NCBI GenBank assembly: GCA_007118975.1
Contig: SKQO01000060.1
Location: 20,883 to 84,882, forward strand
Direction: 5' to 3'
DNA length: 64,000 bases
Source: Halobacteriales archaeon
Lineage (GTDB): Archaea > Halobacteriota > Halobacteria > Halobacteriales > SKNY01
Under the pieces are notes generated by a model. That model did not search any database. It was not told the origin of the DNA and saw nothing but the letters and a program-made list of their open reading frames with translations. Both the position numbers and the translations under genes were made by a program. Positions 1 to 9,063 of this stretch are shown here, one piece after another; the first letter of the stretch is position 1; each line of letters starts with the position of its first letter.

Positions 1-493
1 CGTGTCCAGGCCCGAAGCCGCGCACGATCCACGAAAATGGCTCGAAAGCATAGAGTTTGAGCGGCCAGAGAAGGGGCAGGTCCTCGTATCGTTCGCGATC
101 CCAGGCGATCGCATTGTCGGTGTAAATTCGTCGCGAGTGGTTCATGAACGTGGGCTCACCTACGGCAGCTTCCCACGTCCGTTCACGCGCTAGTTCCCTG
201 GTCGACGGTGCGAGGCACGCGCGCAAGGCTGCAGAATTTGCAGCGATCGGGCCCAACGAGAGTTCGGGACTATCTGGGATGTTACGCTCGTAGTGACGAT
301 CGAGATCGACGGGTAGTCGAGGGATCAGTTGTTCTTTCAAGGTCCGGGTCGACATGCCGAGCAGTTGATTCCGTTCCAGATTGGCGAGGGTATACCCACC
401 CGCATACAGCGTTCGCCAGTGTTCTTGGAGCGGTGACTCGGTCGATTCCGCGCCGTGTTTCGGCGGGGCCGAACGCAGTCCCGGACTAGTCAT
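1..493 (-). CDS. Heparinase II/III family polysaccharide lyase, partial (runs off the left edge)
   Basis: Only the first 164 codons are in the window. The ATG at 493 lies inside the end of the upstream glycosyltransferase gene (8-base overlap), so the two are probably co-transcribed and translationally coupled. The N-terminal part (about residues 25-75) is helical and resembles the start of archaeal and bacterial heparinase-like proteins found in capsule loci. Near residues 115-150 the pattern FMNHSRRIY, then IAWDRE, then LPLLWPLKLYAFEP matches the first part of the alpha/alpha toroid of this family. The catalytic residues and the beta-sandwich would lie beyond the window. Family knowledge: these enzymes cleave uronic-acid-containing polysaccharides by beta-elimination. 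Within a biosynthesis locus the likely role is trimming or turnover of the product. No signal peptide is visible, which is common for locus-associated members. Confidence 0.72.
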   Translation of the reverse strand, partial: MTSPGLRSAPPKHGAESTESPLQEHWRTLYAGGYTLANLERNQLLGMSTRTLKEQLIPRLPVDLDRHYERNIPDSPELSLGPIAANSAALRACLAPSTRELARERTWEAAVGEPTFMNHSRRIYTDNAIAWDRERYEDLPLLWPLKLYAFEPFSWIVRGFGPGH

Positions 494-1799
494 TGGCCTC
501 CCGAAGTTCCATCAAGGCTGCACTCAACCGCTTGGCAATCGCTTCTCGATCGTAGTGGTCAATAACGAATTCGCGCCCGGCTGCTCCGAGTTGCTCGCGA
601 TGATCATCGTGTTCCAACAAGCAGTCCAGGTGCCGGGCGAGCTGTTCGGGATCGTTTTCGGCATGCACACCGCCACCGGATACGTCGATGAAGCGTTCAA
701 TCTCGCCGCTGCCGGTCACCACAGTCGGTAGGCCACAGGCCAGATATTCGTAGACTTTTGTGGGCATCGCATATCGCAACGCATCGTTCTCCTTGAGCGG
801 AGCGATGCCAATCGTTGCAGCATGGAGGTGGGCTGGTACGGCAACCCGATCCACGACACCCACGAATTCGACTCGGTCCGCAACCCCACACTCAGCGGCG
901 AGTTCTCGCAAACTCGACTCCCGGTCCCCACCGCCCACAAGCCGCAAGACCGCGGTTTCGTGATCGAGATACGCCATGGCTTCGACGACGATATCTAGTG
1001 CCTGAGCACTCCCAAGATTTCCGGTGTACACGATAACCGGTTGATCCGTTGATCCACTACTCCCTCCTTGAGGTTCTGCGGGGCGATTCGACTCAACGAG
1101 GGCCACAGAACCATTTACACTCGATTCGGATAACCGCCCGGGAGGCTCCGCGAACGGTGTAAACCGATCCGTATCGACCCCGTTCGGGACGATCATAATC
1201 CGCCCTGCCAACGTTTCGCCATACTCCGCGCGCACGCACTCCTGGAGGGTGTCCGTGGTCACCGCGATTCGGTTTGCCCGGTGAAGCACCGTCCGTTGAA
1301 ACCGCCTGCTGATTCGTTCCAGCGCGCTCCCCCGAGAGAGATATCCCAGGGAGATCGAAGCGTCGATCCAGAGGTCACGGATATCGACGACCCATCCTTT
1401 ACCGAGCACGTCGGCCAGGAGCCCGGGCGCCCCGGTCGAGATCGGTGGGGTAGAAGTGATGACGATATCGTAGCGACGGACGTTCCAGAGTAACCACAAC
1501 ATCGCATGTATGCCAAAGAGGAGATAGTAAAGCAGGCGTCGGACCATGCCAGGATCCTCGACGAGTGGTTGACACGACCAGAGTCGGTGGACGGTGATCC
1601 CGTCGATCGTATCGGTATCGATCCGACGCCAGCTCCGATCGAACGCACCGGGTGGCACGCTGGGTGGTGGCGCAAGAACCGTCACCTTCCACCCCTCACG
1701 CCGGAGCTCCCTGGCGGTGTCGTGGATACGTGAGGCGTTGCCACCCTTCTCCGGTGGGAACAGCTGAGAGACGAACACGATATGACCGAGATCGGACAT
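486..1799 (-). CDS. Glycosyltransferase family 4 (GT-B fold)
   Basis: A 437-residue protein, normal length for GT4. The N-terminal Rossmann half starts with VFVSQLFPPEKGGNASR, the usual opening of WbuB/WcaI-like GT4 enzymes that bind the acceptor through a Gly-rich loop. The C-terminal half has VYTGNLG (start of the donor-binding domain, about residue 258) and PTKVYEYLACGLPTVV (about 345-360), the E-containing nucleotide-sugar-binding helix of GT4. I chose the ATG at 1799; one codon further upstream is only a TTG. The gene overlaps the heparinase-like gene by 8 bases, so both are probably one operon. It likely transfers a sugar from an NDP-sugar to a lipid-linked or growing glycan on the cytoplasmic face of the membrane. 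Donor and acceptor cannot be told from sequence. Confidence 0.92.
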   Translation of the reverse strand: MSDLGHIVFVSQLFPPEKGGNASRIHDTARELRREGWKVTVLAPPPSVPPGAFDRSWRRIDTDTIDGITVHRLWSCQPLVEDPGMVRRLLYYLLFGIHAMLWLLWNVRRYDIVITSTPPISTGAPGLLADVLGKGWVVDIRDLWIDASISLGYLSRGSALERISRRFQRTVLHRANRIAVTTDTLQECVRAEYGETLAGRIMIVPNGVDTDRFTPFAEPPGRLSESSVNGSVALVESNRPAEPQGGSSGSTDQPVIVYTGNLGSAQALDIVVEAMAYLDHETAVLRLVGGGDRESSLRELAAECGVADRVEFVGVVDRVAVPAHLHAATIGIAPLKENDALRYAMPTKVYEYLACGLPTVVTGSGEIERFIDVSGGGVHAENDPEQLARHLDCLLEHDDHREQLGAAGREFVIDHYDREAIAKRLSAALMELREAND

Positions 1800-1946
1800 C
1801 AACTGAGTCCATGACTGCTCGGACTCTTTCTTATGGACAGGCTACGCCCCCATCCGGTAAGTTATGAGATCCCTTCGGGATCAGCGTTGGCGGGGTGTTA
1901 GGCTCGCTAGCAAGTCTGTAGTGAGAAGAAGGCTCGGAGATACCCC

Positions 1947-2297
1947 TTACCAGACGACGGCTGTGACCCGTTCAAACACGATGTAGGCGAGGATCACCCA
2001 GCCGCCGACTTTGATCCACCGGAGATTGTCCGAAAACGTTGCATCGTAGCTGGTGATGAACACTTCACTGCAAACGAGCAACCAGAGAAAGCTCACGATG
2101 AACAACGACCGCAGTGACAAACGACCGAACACAAATAAGGTGGCGAGTGCCACGAGCATACCTAGACCGAAGCCAAGGGCCACCGGCCGGGGGGTAGTCT
2201 CCATAAACTCTTGGAGAGAAAGCTGCGCCTGGGTCGCTTTCAACGTTTGCATCGTCACAGGGGACACCCGCTGGATCAAACTGGAGATAAGGACCAT
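1947..2297 (-). CDS. Small membrane protein of unknown function
   Basis: A 116-residue reading frame with ATG start. Three hydrophobic stretches can be seen at about residues 37-58, 63-82 and 93-112, so it is probably an integral membrane protein with three helices. The start is polar and amphipathic. I recognise no family. It lies alone between the glycosyltransferase gene downstream on the same strand (about 150 bases away) and a divergent large membrane-protein gene at 2594. Both this gene and the divergent one would use promoters in the roughly 300-base spacer between them. An accessory role in glycan assembly or export is inferred from position only. Confidence 0.6.
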   Translation of the reverse strand: MVLISSLIQRVSPVTMQTLKATQAQLSLQEFMETTPRPVALGFGLGMLVALATLFVFGRLSLRSLFIVSFLWLLVCSEVFITSYDATFSDNLRWIKVGGWVILAYIVFERVTAVVW

Positions 2298-2593
2298 TGA
2301 GCCGATATCCAGGAGGGACGAGCAAAGTTACGGAGCTCATATCACCAGGCAGTCTCTGGATAGTCAATCCATAACAAACCTCAAACCATGCCATTGCTCG
2401 TACATGGATATACGCGCCTGCTGGCCTCGCCAGGATAAACGACCATACGCGCTTCGAGGCAACCGCAAGCATCGAGTGGATGTATCGGGGACGGTCCTGG
2501 GTGGGTCGTGACGGTGCCACCGGGGGTGGACGCGGGTGGACAGCTCTTCTACAACTGGCGCCACCATGATTCGTACTCGACTATTCCAGTAGC

Positions 2594-4390
2594 ATGAGTT
2601 TGGGAACGACTCGAAGTGCTGATGCACTTCAAATGGCTGTGCTGGTCGGCCTGTCTCTTCTCATCGGTGCCATCGTGATGGTGATTTCGATGCCCCAGGC
2701 CCCGGGTTACGAACTTTCGATCTACGAAGCGTTTCCATCCGTTTTTTGGGCATTCCTCGTCGCCGCGATTGGCGTTGGTGCCTTCGTGATCGTGGGGAGT
2801 GCTCTACGCAAATCCGACCACACATGGCGGTGGGGGCTTTTGTTGATGATACTCGCTAATTTACTGCTTGTGTTGTTACCCGTTATCCGGGGATATCGTA
2901 TGTTTGGGCGATCAGATGCGATGACTCATCTCGGATTTTCCCACGACATCGGAATCCTCGGAACCGTCGATGGGAACCTCTATCCCCCCGCTCATTTGCT
3001 GATCCGTGCGGTGGTCGATTCGACCGGAATGGATCCCGTCACAGTAGGCATGCTGATTCCGCCCCTGTTTACCCTCCTGTATTTCGGTGCGATGGGGCTT
3101 TTGGTCTTCACGGTGTTCGACACCCGTCGTGTCATCTTGTTAACTCTACCATTCGTTGCGCTCCCCGTGCTTCGACACGGTCACCTCGGGCTCCGCCCAT
3201 TCGATTTGAGCGTGATGTTGCTACCGATCATGCTGTATCTTCTGGCCAAGGGCCATCAGGAGGCGTTCGCTCCGATTCGGGCGATGTCCGTCATCGCGCT
3301 AATCGCGGTGCTCCTGTACCATCCGTTGACCGCGTTCTTCGTTACCGGGCTCGTGCTCATCTACGTTACTGCCAAACATCTACCACTCGCCCAGGACCGG
3401 TATAGCACACCCACGAGCGTATTCTCGTTATCCGCAGCCGTGTTCGTTGCGTGGTACTCGAACTATAGCGGAATCATCGTCCGGTTCCAGAGCGCCTATC
3501 ACGAATTCGTGGGATCCGATGAAGAAACCGAAACGCGGGCGGACGCGTACGCGGCCACCGTCGAGCAGGCATCGCCAGCCGTACTCGACATCGTTCGGGT
3601 GATCGCGTTCCGATACGGTCTCGAGTTCGTGTTGTTCGGGTTGGGCTTTGCGTTCCTCGGGTTGATGACCCTCCAGTACCTCCAGTGGGGGGACCGCCCC
3701 GACACCGTTACGTTTGCCTTCCTCGGGACGTTGGTGCTCTTTAGCGTCGGTGGCGTCGGTTTCCTGCTCCTGGATTTGATTGTTCCGATGGAACGTCCGT
3801 TCCAGATCGCCAAGGTCGTCGCAATCGTGCTGGTTGGGCAATTGTTCGCCTCGCTGTACCCGGGTAATATCGGTATTCAAAGTCAAACGTGGCAGCTACG
3901 ATCGTTTTACACCGCGATTGCCGGCGTTCTGCTGGTACTGATCTTGTTGTCTGTATTCAGTCTCCATCTATCGCCACTCGGTTCGGAGGTAAACCAACAG
4001 GTAACGGAAATGGAAATCGAAGGGAGCGAGTGGGCGTTCAATCACAGTGACCAAGAGTATGATGTCGTAGAGTTTGATCTGAGCCACCGTCGGTTCCACC
4101 ACTACCATTACGGCGTCGAACACGAGTTCACAGTGCAAGGCGAAAGACCACCGGATCACTTCAATTATCAGGCAGGGCCAACATTCGGGGAATTCTACGA
4201 GGATGACAAACATCTCGTGATTAACGAGCTCGGGCGTGTGGTCTACCCGGAAGGGTTCCCCAACTACCCCGAAAATTGGCGATTTACACCTGATGATTAC
4301 GAACGTCTCGAGGTTGATCCGACCGTTGACCGGGCCTACGATAACGGCGACTACAACACATATCTCGTCCGTGCCACCGATGCGGCATAA
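2594..4390 (+). CDS. Large polytopic membrane protein, possibly GT-C-like
   Basis: A 598-residue protein with about 11-12 hydrophobic segments from residue 10 to about 460, then a soluble C-terminal part of about 130 residues rich in H, Y and E, presumably on the outer face. The loop after the third hydrophobic segment reads GRSDAMTHLGFSHDI, followed by NLYPPAHLL. An acidic residue pair in the first outside loop followed by a conserved aromatic/His region is the layout of GT-C glycosyltransferases and O-antigen-polymerase-like proteins, which use polyprenyl-phosphate donors. The overall resemblance is to uncharacterised archaeal polytopic proteins found in glycan clusters. It is monocistronic by position. 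I am sure it is a membrane protein; the enzymatic role is inference. Confidence 0.85.
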   Translation: MSLGTTRSADALQMAVLVGLSLLIGAIVMVISMPQAPGYELSIYEAFPSVFWAFLVAAIGVGAFVIVGSALRKSDHTWRWGLLLMILANLLLVLLPVIRGYRMFGRSDAMTHLGFSHDIGILGTVDGNLYPPAHLLIRAVVDSTGMDPVTVGMLIPPLFTLLYFGAMGLLVFTVFDTRRVILLTLPFVALPVLRHGHLGLRPFDLSVMLLPIMLYLLAKGHQEAFAPIRAMSVIALIAVLLYHPLTAFFVTGLVLIYVTAKHLPLAQDRYSTPTSVFSLSAAVFVAWYSNYSGIIVRFQSAYHEFVGSDEETETRADAYAATVEQASPAVLDIVRVIAFRYGLEFVLFGLGFAFLGLMTLQYLQWGDRPDTVTFAFLGTLVLFSVGGVGFLLLDLIVPMERPFQIAKVVAIVLVGQLFASLYPGNIGIQSQTWQLRSFYTAIAGVLLVLILLSVFSLHLSPLGSEVNQQVTEMEIEGSEWAFNHSDQEYDVVEFDLSHRRFHHYHYGVEHEFTVQGERPPDHFNYQAGPTFGEFYEDDKHLVINELGRVVYPEGFPNYPENWRFTPDDYERLEVDPTVDRAYDNGDYNTYLVRATDAA

Positions 4391-4640
4391 TTGAGCCACC
4401 CTGCCCGGTGGAGTCGCTGACGACGTGAGCACGGCTCACCGGTAATGATCTCCGTGATTGTGTGGATTCGGTATCCGAATGTGGACATTGCCTGGTGACT
4501 CCCGGGAATAGCCCTGCCTGACCGCTGGACGTGAGGACTGATATGAGATTGTCCCGCCAGTGCGCTCGACCCCGGGAGCGAGCTTGGCGGTCACATACAT
4601 TCAGTGACCGATGAGAAAAAGCGCCGTCAGCAACAGGTTC
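4391..4640. other. Spacer between convergent genes
   Basis: About 250 bases between the stop codons of two convergent genes. I see no ORF with coding character and no strong hairpin with a T-run; some termination signal is expected but not evident. Confidence 0.4.
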
Positions 4641-5792
4641 TCAACCGTCGTTGATCCACGCGTCGACATGGTGGTCCGGTGTATAGGATTTTCCAACCAC
4701 ATCCGGCCGCCCATTCCCATTGAGATCAGTCACTTTCGCCTCGTGGGTAGCTACTCCGGAAGCGATTACCCGTTCCTCGAACTCCCCCTGGCCGGTATTG
4801 ACAAAGAGAAAGTGGTGAGGAGTCTCATGCTTCCCGAGGCCCATTTCCGCCACGTAGATATCGTGGTCGCCGTTCCCGGTGAAATCTGCGATCTGGAGTG
4901 AATGCGGACAGAACAAGTTATCCTTCAACACGGTCGGTTCCCAGTCTGGGGGCTCAAAAAACGCAACCCGCCCCGGCCCCGTGCCATATTCTGGAGAGTC
5001 GCCCTCGGAGAGCACAATGTCCATGGTACCGTTTCCGGTGAGATCCGCGGTCGCAACCCGCGTTAGATCCCAATCCGGAGCAATCTCCTCCGAGACCCAA
5101 CCGGTCCTGGAACTCGTATCGGGTCGATAGACGTGGGTGCCGGCAACGAGCTCCGTATTGCCGTCACCATCGAGATCCACGACCACGAGCCCCTCGGCCA
5201 GACGGTCCTCCGCGACGATGTGCAGATACTCGCTCGGCCAAGGGGACTGAATTGGATCGTCCGGGATGTCGAAATAAAATATGGTTTCTGACTCCTGGGA
5301 GATACCGACCACTTCAGGTTCTCCGTCGTCATCGATATCCGCAACGGAGAGGTCGTGGTATTTTTCGAATCGATCGGTGATCACGTGTGGCACCCACAGC
5401 TGCCGGGGATCTCGCGGCACCTCAAACCAGTACAGCTCCTGGTGACCGATTCCCTGACCCGCGACGAGATTCGGACGCCCGTCCCCCGAGATATCACCGA
5501 GCGTTGCTCCGACATCCAAATACGGAGCGACCGCGACATCGTGGCGGCGAAAGCCGGGATTCTCGTACCAAAACACGTTCGTTTCTGCCAGGCCCAGACG
5601 CTTGCGAAGCGAACGGAAGGTCGGCAAGTGCTGTTCGGCCGCGCGATCGATGAATCGCTTTCCGGGAAATCCCACACCAGCGCCCCCGACGATCACGTCA
5701 TCTCGACCATTCCCCGTGAGATCGGTGGTCATACAAAACCCCAGTTTACCGCACGGTGGCGAATCGTCGATGACCTCGTGACGGAAATCCAT
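4641..5792 (-). CDS. FG-GAP/VCBS repeat beta-propeller protein
   Basis: A 383-residue protein built from about seven repeats with the calcium-binding core D-x-(T/S/D/N)-G-(N/D)-G-x-x-(D/E). Visible copies are DLTGNGRDD, DISGDGRPN, DIDDDGEPE, DLDGDGNTE, DLTGNGTMD, DFTGNGDHD and DLNGNGRPD, at spacings near 50 residues. That is the blade pattern of an integrin-alpha-like seven-bladed propeller. Such proteins are normally extracellular and bind calcium and carbohydrate or other surface partners. No signal peptide is visible: it begins directly with MDFRHEVIDDSPPCG. It may therefore be cytoplasmic, or its true start may lie elsewhere, although stops and the spacing make a longer form unlikely. It probably has its own promoter. 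Confidence 0.88.
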   Translation of the reverse strand: MDFRHEVIDDSPPCGKLGFCMTTDLTGNGRDDVIVGGAGVGFPGKRFIDRAAEQHLPTFRSLRKRLGLAETNVFWYENPGFRRHDVAVAPYLDVGATLGDISGDGRPNLVAGQGIGHQELYWFEVPRDPRQLWVPHVITDRFEKYHDLSVADIDDDGEPEVVGISQESETIFYFDIPDDPIQSPWPSEYLHIVAEDRLAEGLVVVDLDGDGNTELVAGTHVYRPDTSSRTGWVSEEIAPDWDLTRVATADLTGNGTMDIVLSEGDSPEYGTGPGRVAFFEPPDWEPTVLKDNLFCPHSLQIADFTGNGDHDIYVAEMGLGKHETPHHFLFVNTGQGEFEERVIASGVATHEAKVTDLNGNGRPDVVGKSYTPDHHVDAWINDG

Positions 5793-6141
5793 CGATCAGG
5801 ACCTCCTGTACGCCCGATCAATAGTTTGTGAGCAGCTTCGCCCGAATTCGAGTTCGACAATCCTCGAACCATTCATATCACCTGAAAGTGAGTGAGAGTC
5901 CGTCTTTATTAGCGGGGCGCTTACCGACCATCGTCGTCAACACTCACCTTTCCCAACACCGCCACCCTGTGATCTGGTGGAATCGATACGGCGCGACCGA
6001 GACCCGGCAACTCCAGCAGTTTGCTGCCCACAGTAGCGGGAATTGGTAGGCGCTACTGCCGAATGGGTTGGAGCCACGAATGATGCGGCCAGCACGAGGA
6101 ACTCATGCGCAGGAGCAATACCCTCGGTGAACATCCCTTAG
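5793..6141. other. Intergenic region
   Basis: About 350 bases between two minus-strand genes; it should carry the promoter of the FG-GAP gene. A stretch around 5905-5915 (tctttatta) is an AT-rich TATA candidate, but it is farther from the start than a leaderless promoter would be. No gene seen. Confidence 0.3.
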
Positions 6142-6921
6142 CTAGGAAAAATCAACTAACTCACAAACGTCCGGGTGGTGTAGATACTCTCTGGCATCGT
6201 TGCTTAAATCGACATACGAATTCGCTCGGGAGACCTCATCTCGTACGCGTTGCCACTCTTCGTGGCGATACACGATACGTGTCGGGATCGAGTCGATGCC
6301 GGCAGCTTGCGCGAGTGTGGTCCGGTGATTGCCGTCAGCAAAGAGGATTAACGATCCGTCCCGACCCACGTTTACGGGTACAGCGGCGGACTCATCGAAC
6401 CCCTCGGACTGTATGTTCTCGAACATCCGGTCGAGTTCCGCCGTATACGATTCAAACGCTTCGACAGACTGATCGTCCCCATCCAGTACCCGGAGGGACT
6501 TTCCTTCCGAAAGTCGACTCATTCCGGTCTGATAATACTGCGTATCAGGCCACGGTTTTCCCTCCTCGTACCGTTCGAGCAGACCTTTCCACATGACCCC
6601 ATACTCGAATCGGTGCACCTTTTTCTCGTCCCAAGTACCTGGGACCACGCCAAACGGCGGGGCATCCTTCGGGAGGACCTTGTTCATGACGTACTCGATC
6701 TCAGATGGATCGAACCATTGTCGCTCGTGCGTACGGGGTGCAGTTTCGCCATATCGCAACTGATAGGAGCACGCATAATACGCGAGAACACTCCAATGGA
6801 AAGCGAACTCCCGAGCAATACGAAGGAAGGAATACACTCCTTCGTCTCTGAATGTATCGATCGCTCGCCCGAAAAGACCGGGAGGGCCGAGAGAGCCGAG
6901 CGAAGGCACAATACCACTCAT
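6142..6921 (-). CDS. ParB/Srx-like-fold protein of unknown function, paralog 1
   Basis: A 259-residue protein. The C-terminal third has the hallmark of the ParB/sulfiredoxin-like fold: a strand (AAVPVNVGRDG), a turn with DGNHR at about residues 205-210, a helix, then GIDSIPTRIVYRHEEWQRVR. The middle contains a second conserved block: F/Y-E-x-G-x-x-W-x-x-T-x-Y (here YEEGKPWPDTQYY, about 125-137). Three further proteins in this window share both blocks (9064, 24947 and 25822, all minus strand), so this is a real family. Known members of the wider fold include ParB, which binds and hydrolyses CTP, and SerK, an archaeal serine kinase. A nucleotide-dependent transfer role in glycan assembly is therefore possible but unproven. 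No signal peptide; cytoplasmic or membrane-associated, with a hydrophobic stretch near residues 40-56. Confidence 0.75.
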   Translation of the reverse strand: MSGIVPSLGSLGPPGLFGRAIDTFRDEGVYSFLRIAREFAFHWSVLAYYACSYQLRYGETAPRTHERQWFDPSEIEYVMNKVLPKDAPPFGVVPGTWDEKKVHRFEYGVMWKGLLERYEEGKPWPDTQYYQTGMSRLSEGKSLRVLDGDDQSVEAFESYTAELDRMFENIQSEGFDESAAVPVNVGRDGSLILFADGNHRTTLAQAAGIDSIPTRIVYRHEEWQRVRDEVSRANSYVDLSNDAREYLHHPDVCELVDFS

Positions 6922-7215
6922 CCTCCGTCGAGATTTGGGAGAAGCTTGGTAAAGTTAGACAGCCTATTTTTCCGTTGTCATAATGCTAAATTGCATACTG
7001 CTGGATAACGGGATAGTTACGTTACAAAATTCCGAACTATCTCCGGGACAGACCAGTGCTCAAGAGCATCAACGATGGGTCCGTTGAGCAGACCCGCTCG
7101 AAATCACGTCCGTAGTGTCTTGGAGCTCCACTCAGGGGTGGCATCGAGGAATGGCCCACGTACGAGAGGGATACAAGCCCCCTAACTATGGCCTAACTGC
7201 TTCTGTTCTTTCTGA
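6922..7215. other. Divergent intergenic region
   Basis: About 290 bases between divergent genes. It is AT-rich near 6950-6990 (gttagacagcctatttttccg and following), a likely promoter zone for the minus-strand ParB-like gene. No gene seen. Confidence 0.3.
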
Positions 7216-7473
7216 ATGATGAACGTCTCGGGAGACCAATTCGAGCTTGTCGAGCAATTAGATGACTTATTCAGCGAGTGCGAGCGAGAGCCCCCCTTCA
7301 ATGTACAACGATGCCTGTTCTGGCATCAATATGGGCCGGGGTTCATGGGTATGCTTTACTGGGACGGTTCGGTACCTCATGGTCGAGTTACCAGCCAACT
7401 GACGAAGGGAGTCGTTCGCCTGCATCAGGTCGCGATTATTGCACACCGGTGTTTGGGCGGCGGCGATGATTGA
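7216..7473 (+). CDS. Small ORF upstream of the methyltransferase, doubtful
   Basis: An 85-residue frame with an acidic start (VEQLDDLFSECERE) and no recognised motif. It overlaps the likely start of the FkbM methyltransferase gene by 8 bases, an arrangement often seen for coupled genes. Composition is acidic only in the first third. It could be a genuine small protein or a chance frame in the leader; I would not rely on it. Confidence 0.25.
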   Translation: MMNVSGDQFELVEQLDDLFSECEREPPFNVQRCLFWHQYGPGFMGMLYWDGSVPHGRVTSQLTKGVVRLHQVAIIAHRCLGGGDD

Positions 7474-8488
7474 CCGAGACATCCTGTCCCGACCGTCGGG
7501 CATGATTTGTCGTTTTGGCGGGCTCCGGATTCCGATTACCGAACGGCTCGAAGGGGCACTTGTAAACATCAATAACTTGATAGCACTATGGCGGCACAAT
7601 GGAGCCACGTCAATTTCCATCTATCTGTTAAGTGAACTATTCTCGCTTGCAACGTATCAGCGATACGCAGCGATTGCGTCTGACCTGCTCGGCACGAACA
7701 TCGTGATGATTCGAGTTCGGGATTATGCGATGTTAGTCGATATAGAGGACCTCGGAATATCGCGGAATTTACTTCTGTTCGGGACATGGGAAGACAAACT
7801 TGCCACGTTGTTCGAAGAGGAGCTACGGAAACTTGGGGGGGAACTGAACAACGGGCTGGTCGTCGATATCGGTGCGAATATCGGGTACTATGCGTTGCTC
7901 GAATCGACATCGCTTGGCGACGACGCAGAAGTGCTCGCAATCGAACCGGCGAAAGACAACGCCAGGCTTCTCGAGCGGAACGTGCATCTGAATGGGCTTA
8001 CAGAGCGAGTTTCGATCCATCAGGGCGCAATCGGGGACCGAACAGGGACGGCAATCCTCCAACGATCGCGACGATCGAACCTCCATCGGATCGAACACGA
8101 ACGCGTCTCCGACAGGCGAGGCGGGTCTCACAAAACCCAATTGTGGACCTTGGATGAGTTTCTTCGGTCCCAGGGACGGGATCCACAGGCAGTGAATGTG
8201 GTGCGAATGGACCTGGAGGGCTACGAACTAGAGGCCCTCGAAGGGATGGAGGAAGTCATCAACGGTGAGGGGCCACTGCTTCTCTATATCGAAGTTCATA
8301 ACAACATTTTCGACGAGGAGGAAGCAACACGGGTCCCGGAACTGCTCGCTGCCGCCGGGTTTGAGATCCGTGGCGTCGAACGGGGGATCGTTACCGGACG
8401 ACCGTTCGATGTGACTTTCAGTGCCCAGACGTGGGAGGAGTTGCCTGCGATCGAGAAAGCCTACGGATTGATTGCGGTAAAGGAGTGA
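7466..8488 (+). CDS. FkbM family SAM-dependent methyltransferase
   Basis: A 340-residue protein when started at the ATG at 7466; a TTG nine codons upstream is less likely. The N-terminal third is a variable extension. The Rossmann methyltransferase core begins with LVVDIGANIGYYALL (motif I, SAM-binding GxGxxxG variant), continues with VLAIEPAKDNARLLERN (motif II, acidic residue for the ribose) and contains VNVVRMDLEGYELEAL (FkbM signature, D-x-E-G) followed by LYIEVH. FkbM-family enzymes methylate hydroxyl groups of sugars or polyketides. In this locus the target is probably a sugar hydroxyl of the surface glycan. It stands alone on the plus strand between two minus-strand ParB-like genes. 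Confidence 0.9.
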   Translation: MIDRDILSRPSGMICRFGGLRIPITERLEGALVNINNLIALWRHNGATSISIYLLSELFSLATYQRYAAIASDLLGTNIVMIRVRDYAMLVDIEDLGISRNLLLFGTWEDKLATLFEEELRKLGGELNNGLVVDIGANIGYYALLESTSLGDDAEVLAIEPAKDNARLLERNVHLNGLTERVSIHQGAIGDRTGTAILQRSRRSNLHRIEHERVSDRRGGSHKTQLWTLDEFLRSQGRDPQAVNVVRMDLEGYELEALEGMEEVINGEGPLLLYIEVHNNIFDEEEATRVPELLAAAGFEIRGVERGIVTGRPFDVTFSAQTWEELPAIEKAYGLIAVKE

Positions 8489-9063
8489 GTGGTTCACTCG
8501 ACCCGAAGCGCGACTCCAAGCACATCATACTCGACCAATGTGGAATCCGTTTTCCAACGGGCATGGGACGTGTGCGTTGAATCTCCACCAGTAACACCAG
8601 GCAGATCCGTTGACAGCCGTCCCGCTCAGACTGGCGAGGATTCCTGCGTAGTACAACAAGTCGTTCTCGCATCCCCAAACACATCCTGACCAGACGACGG
8701 GGTCTGGATGTGGTTTGTGAGTAATCCGGTCGGGCTTCGGATTGGAGGCGTGGTGAGCTTGGTATCCGTTTGCCTCTCACGGGCCGTGCTACCGTCCTGA
8801 CTCAACCACAGGGATTGAATAGGCATACGACGAAGGGTTGCGCTTTGGTGAGGGGCCCCGATCCAGCTCCAGTTTTCGTCTGACGTGCCTGTCTCACGAT
8901 ATGCTGTCAGATTTGAGGGCATTAATCGTCTTTTAAGCGCTGGATCCCCCGCCCGTCCCGCCGCCGTCGATGGTAAGACGCTCACAGTGAGGGGCGTTGG
9001 GGCAGTCGAGTCCGATCGACGATACACAGGCTAGAAAAGACAGGGAAATAGCGGGATCTCCCC
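8489..9063. other. Intergenic region, no gene seen
   Basis: About 575 bases between convergent genes. Frames here lack the acidic bias and G/C third-position preference of neighbouring genes and match nothing I recognise. Confidence 0.35.

Noticed and set aside
8626..9027. 133-codon minus-strand frame
   Set aside because: Thr/Ser/Arg-rich, no acidic bias and no motif; treated as non-coding.
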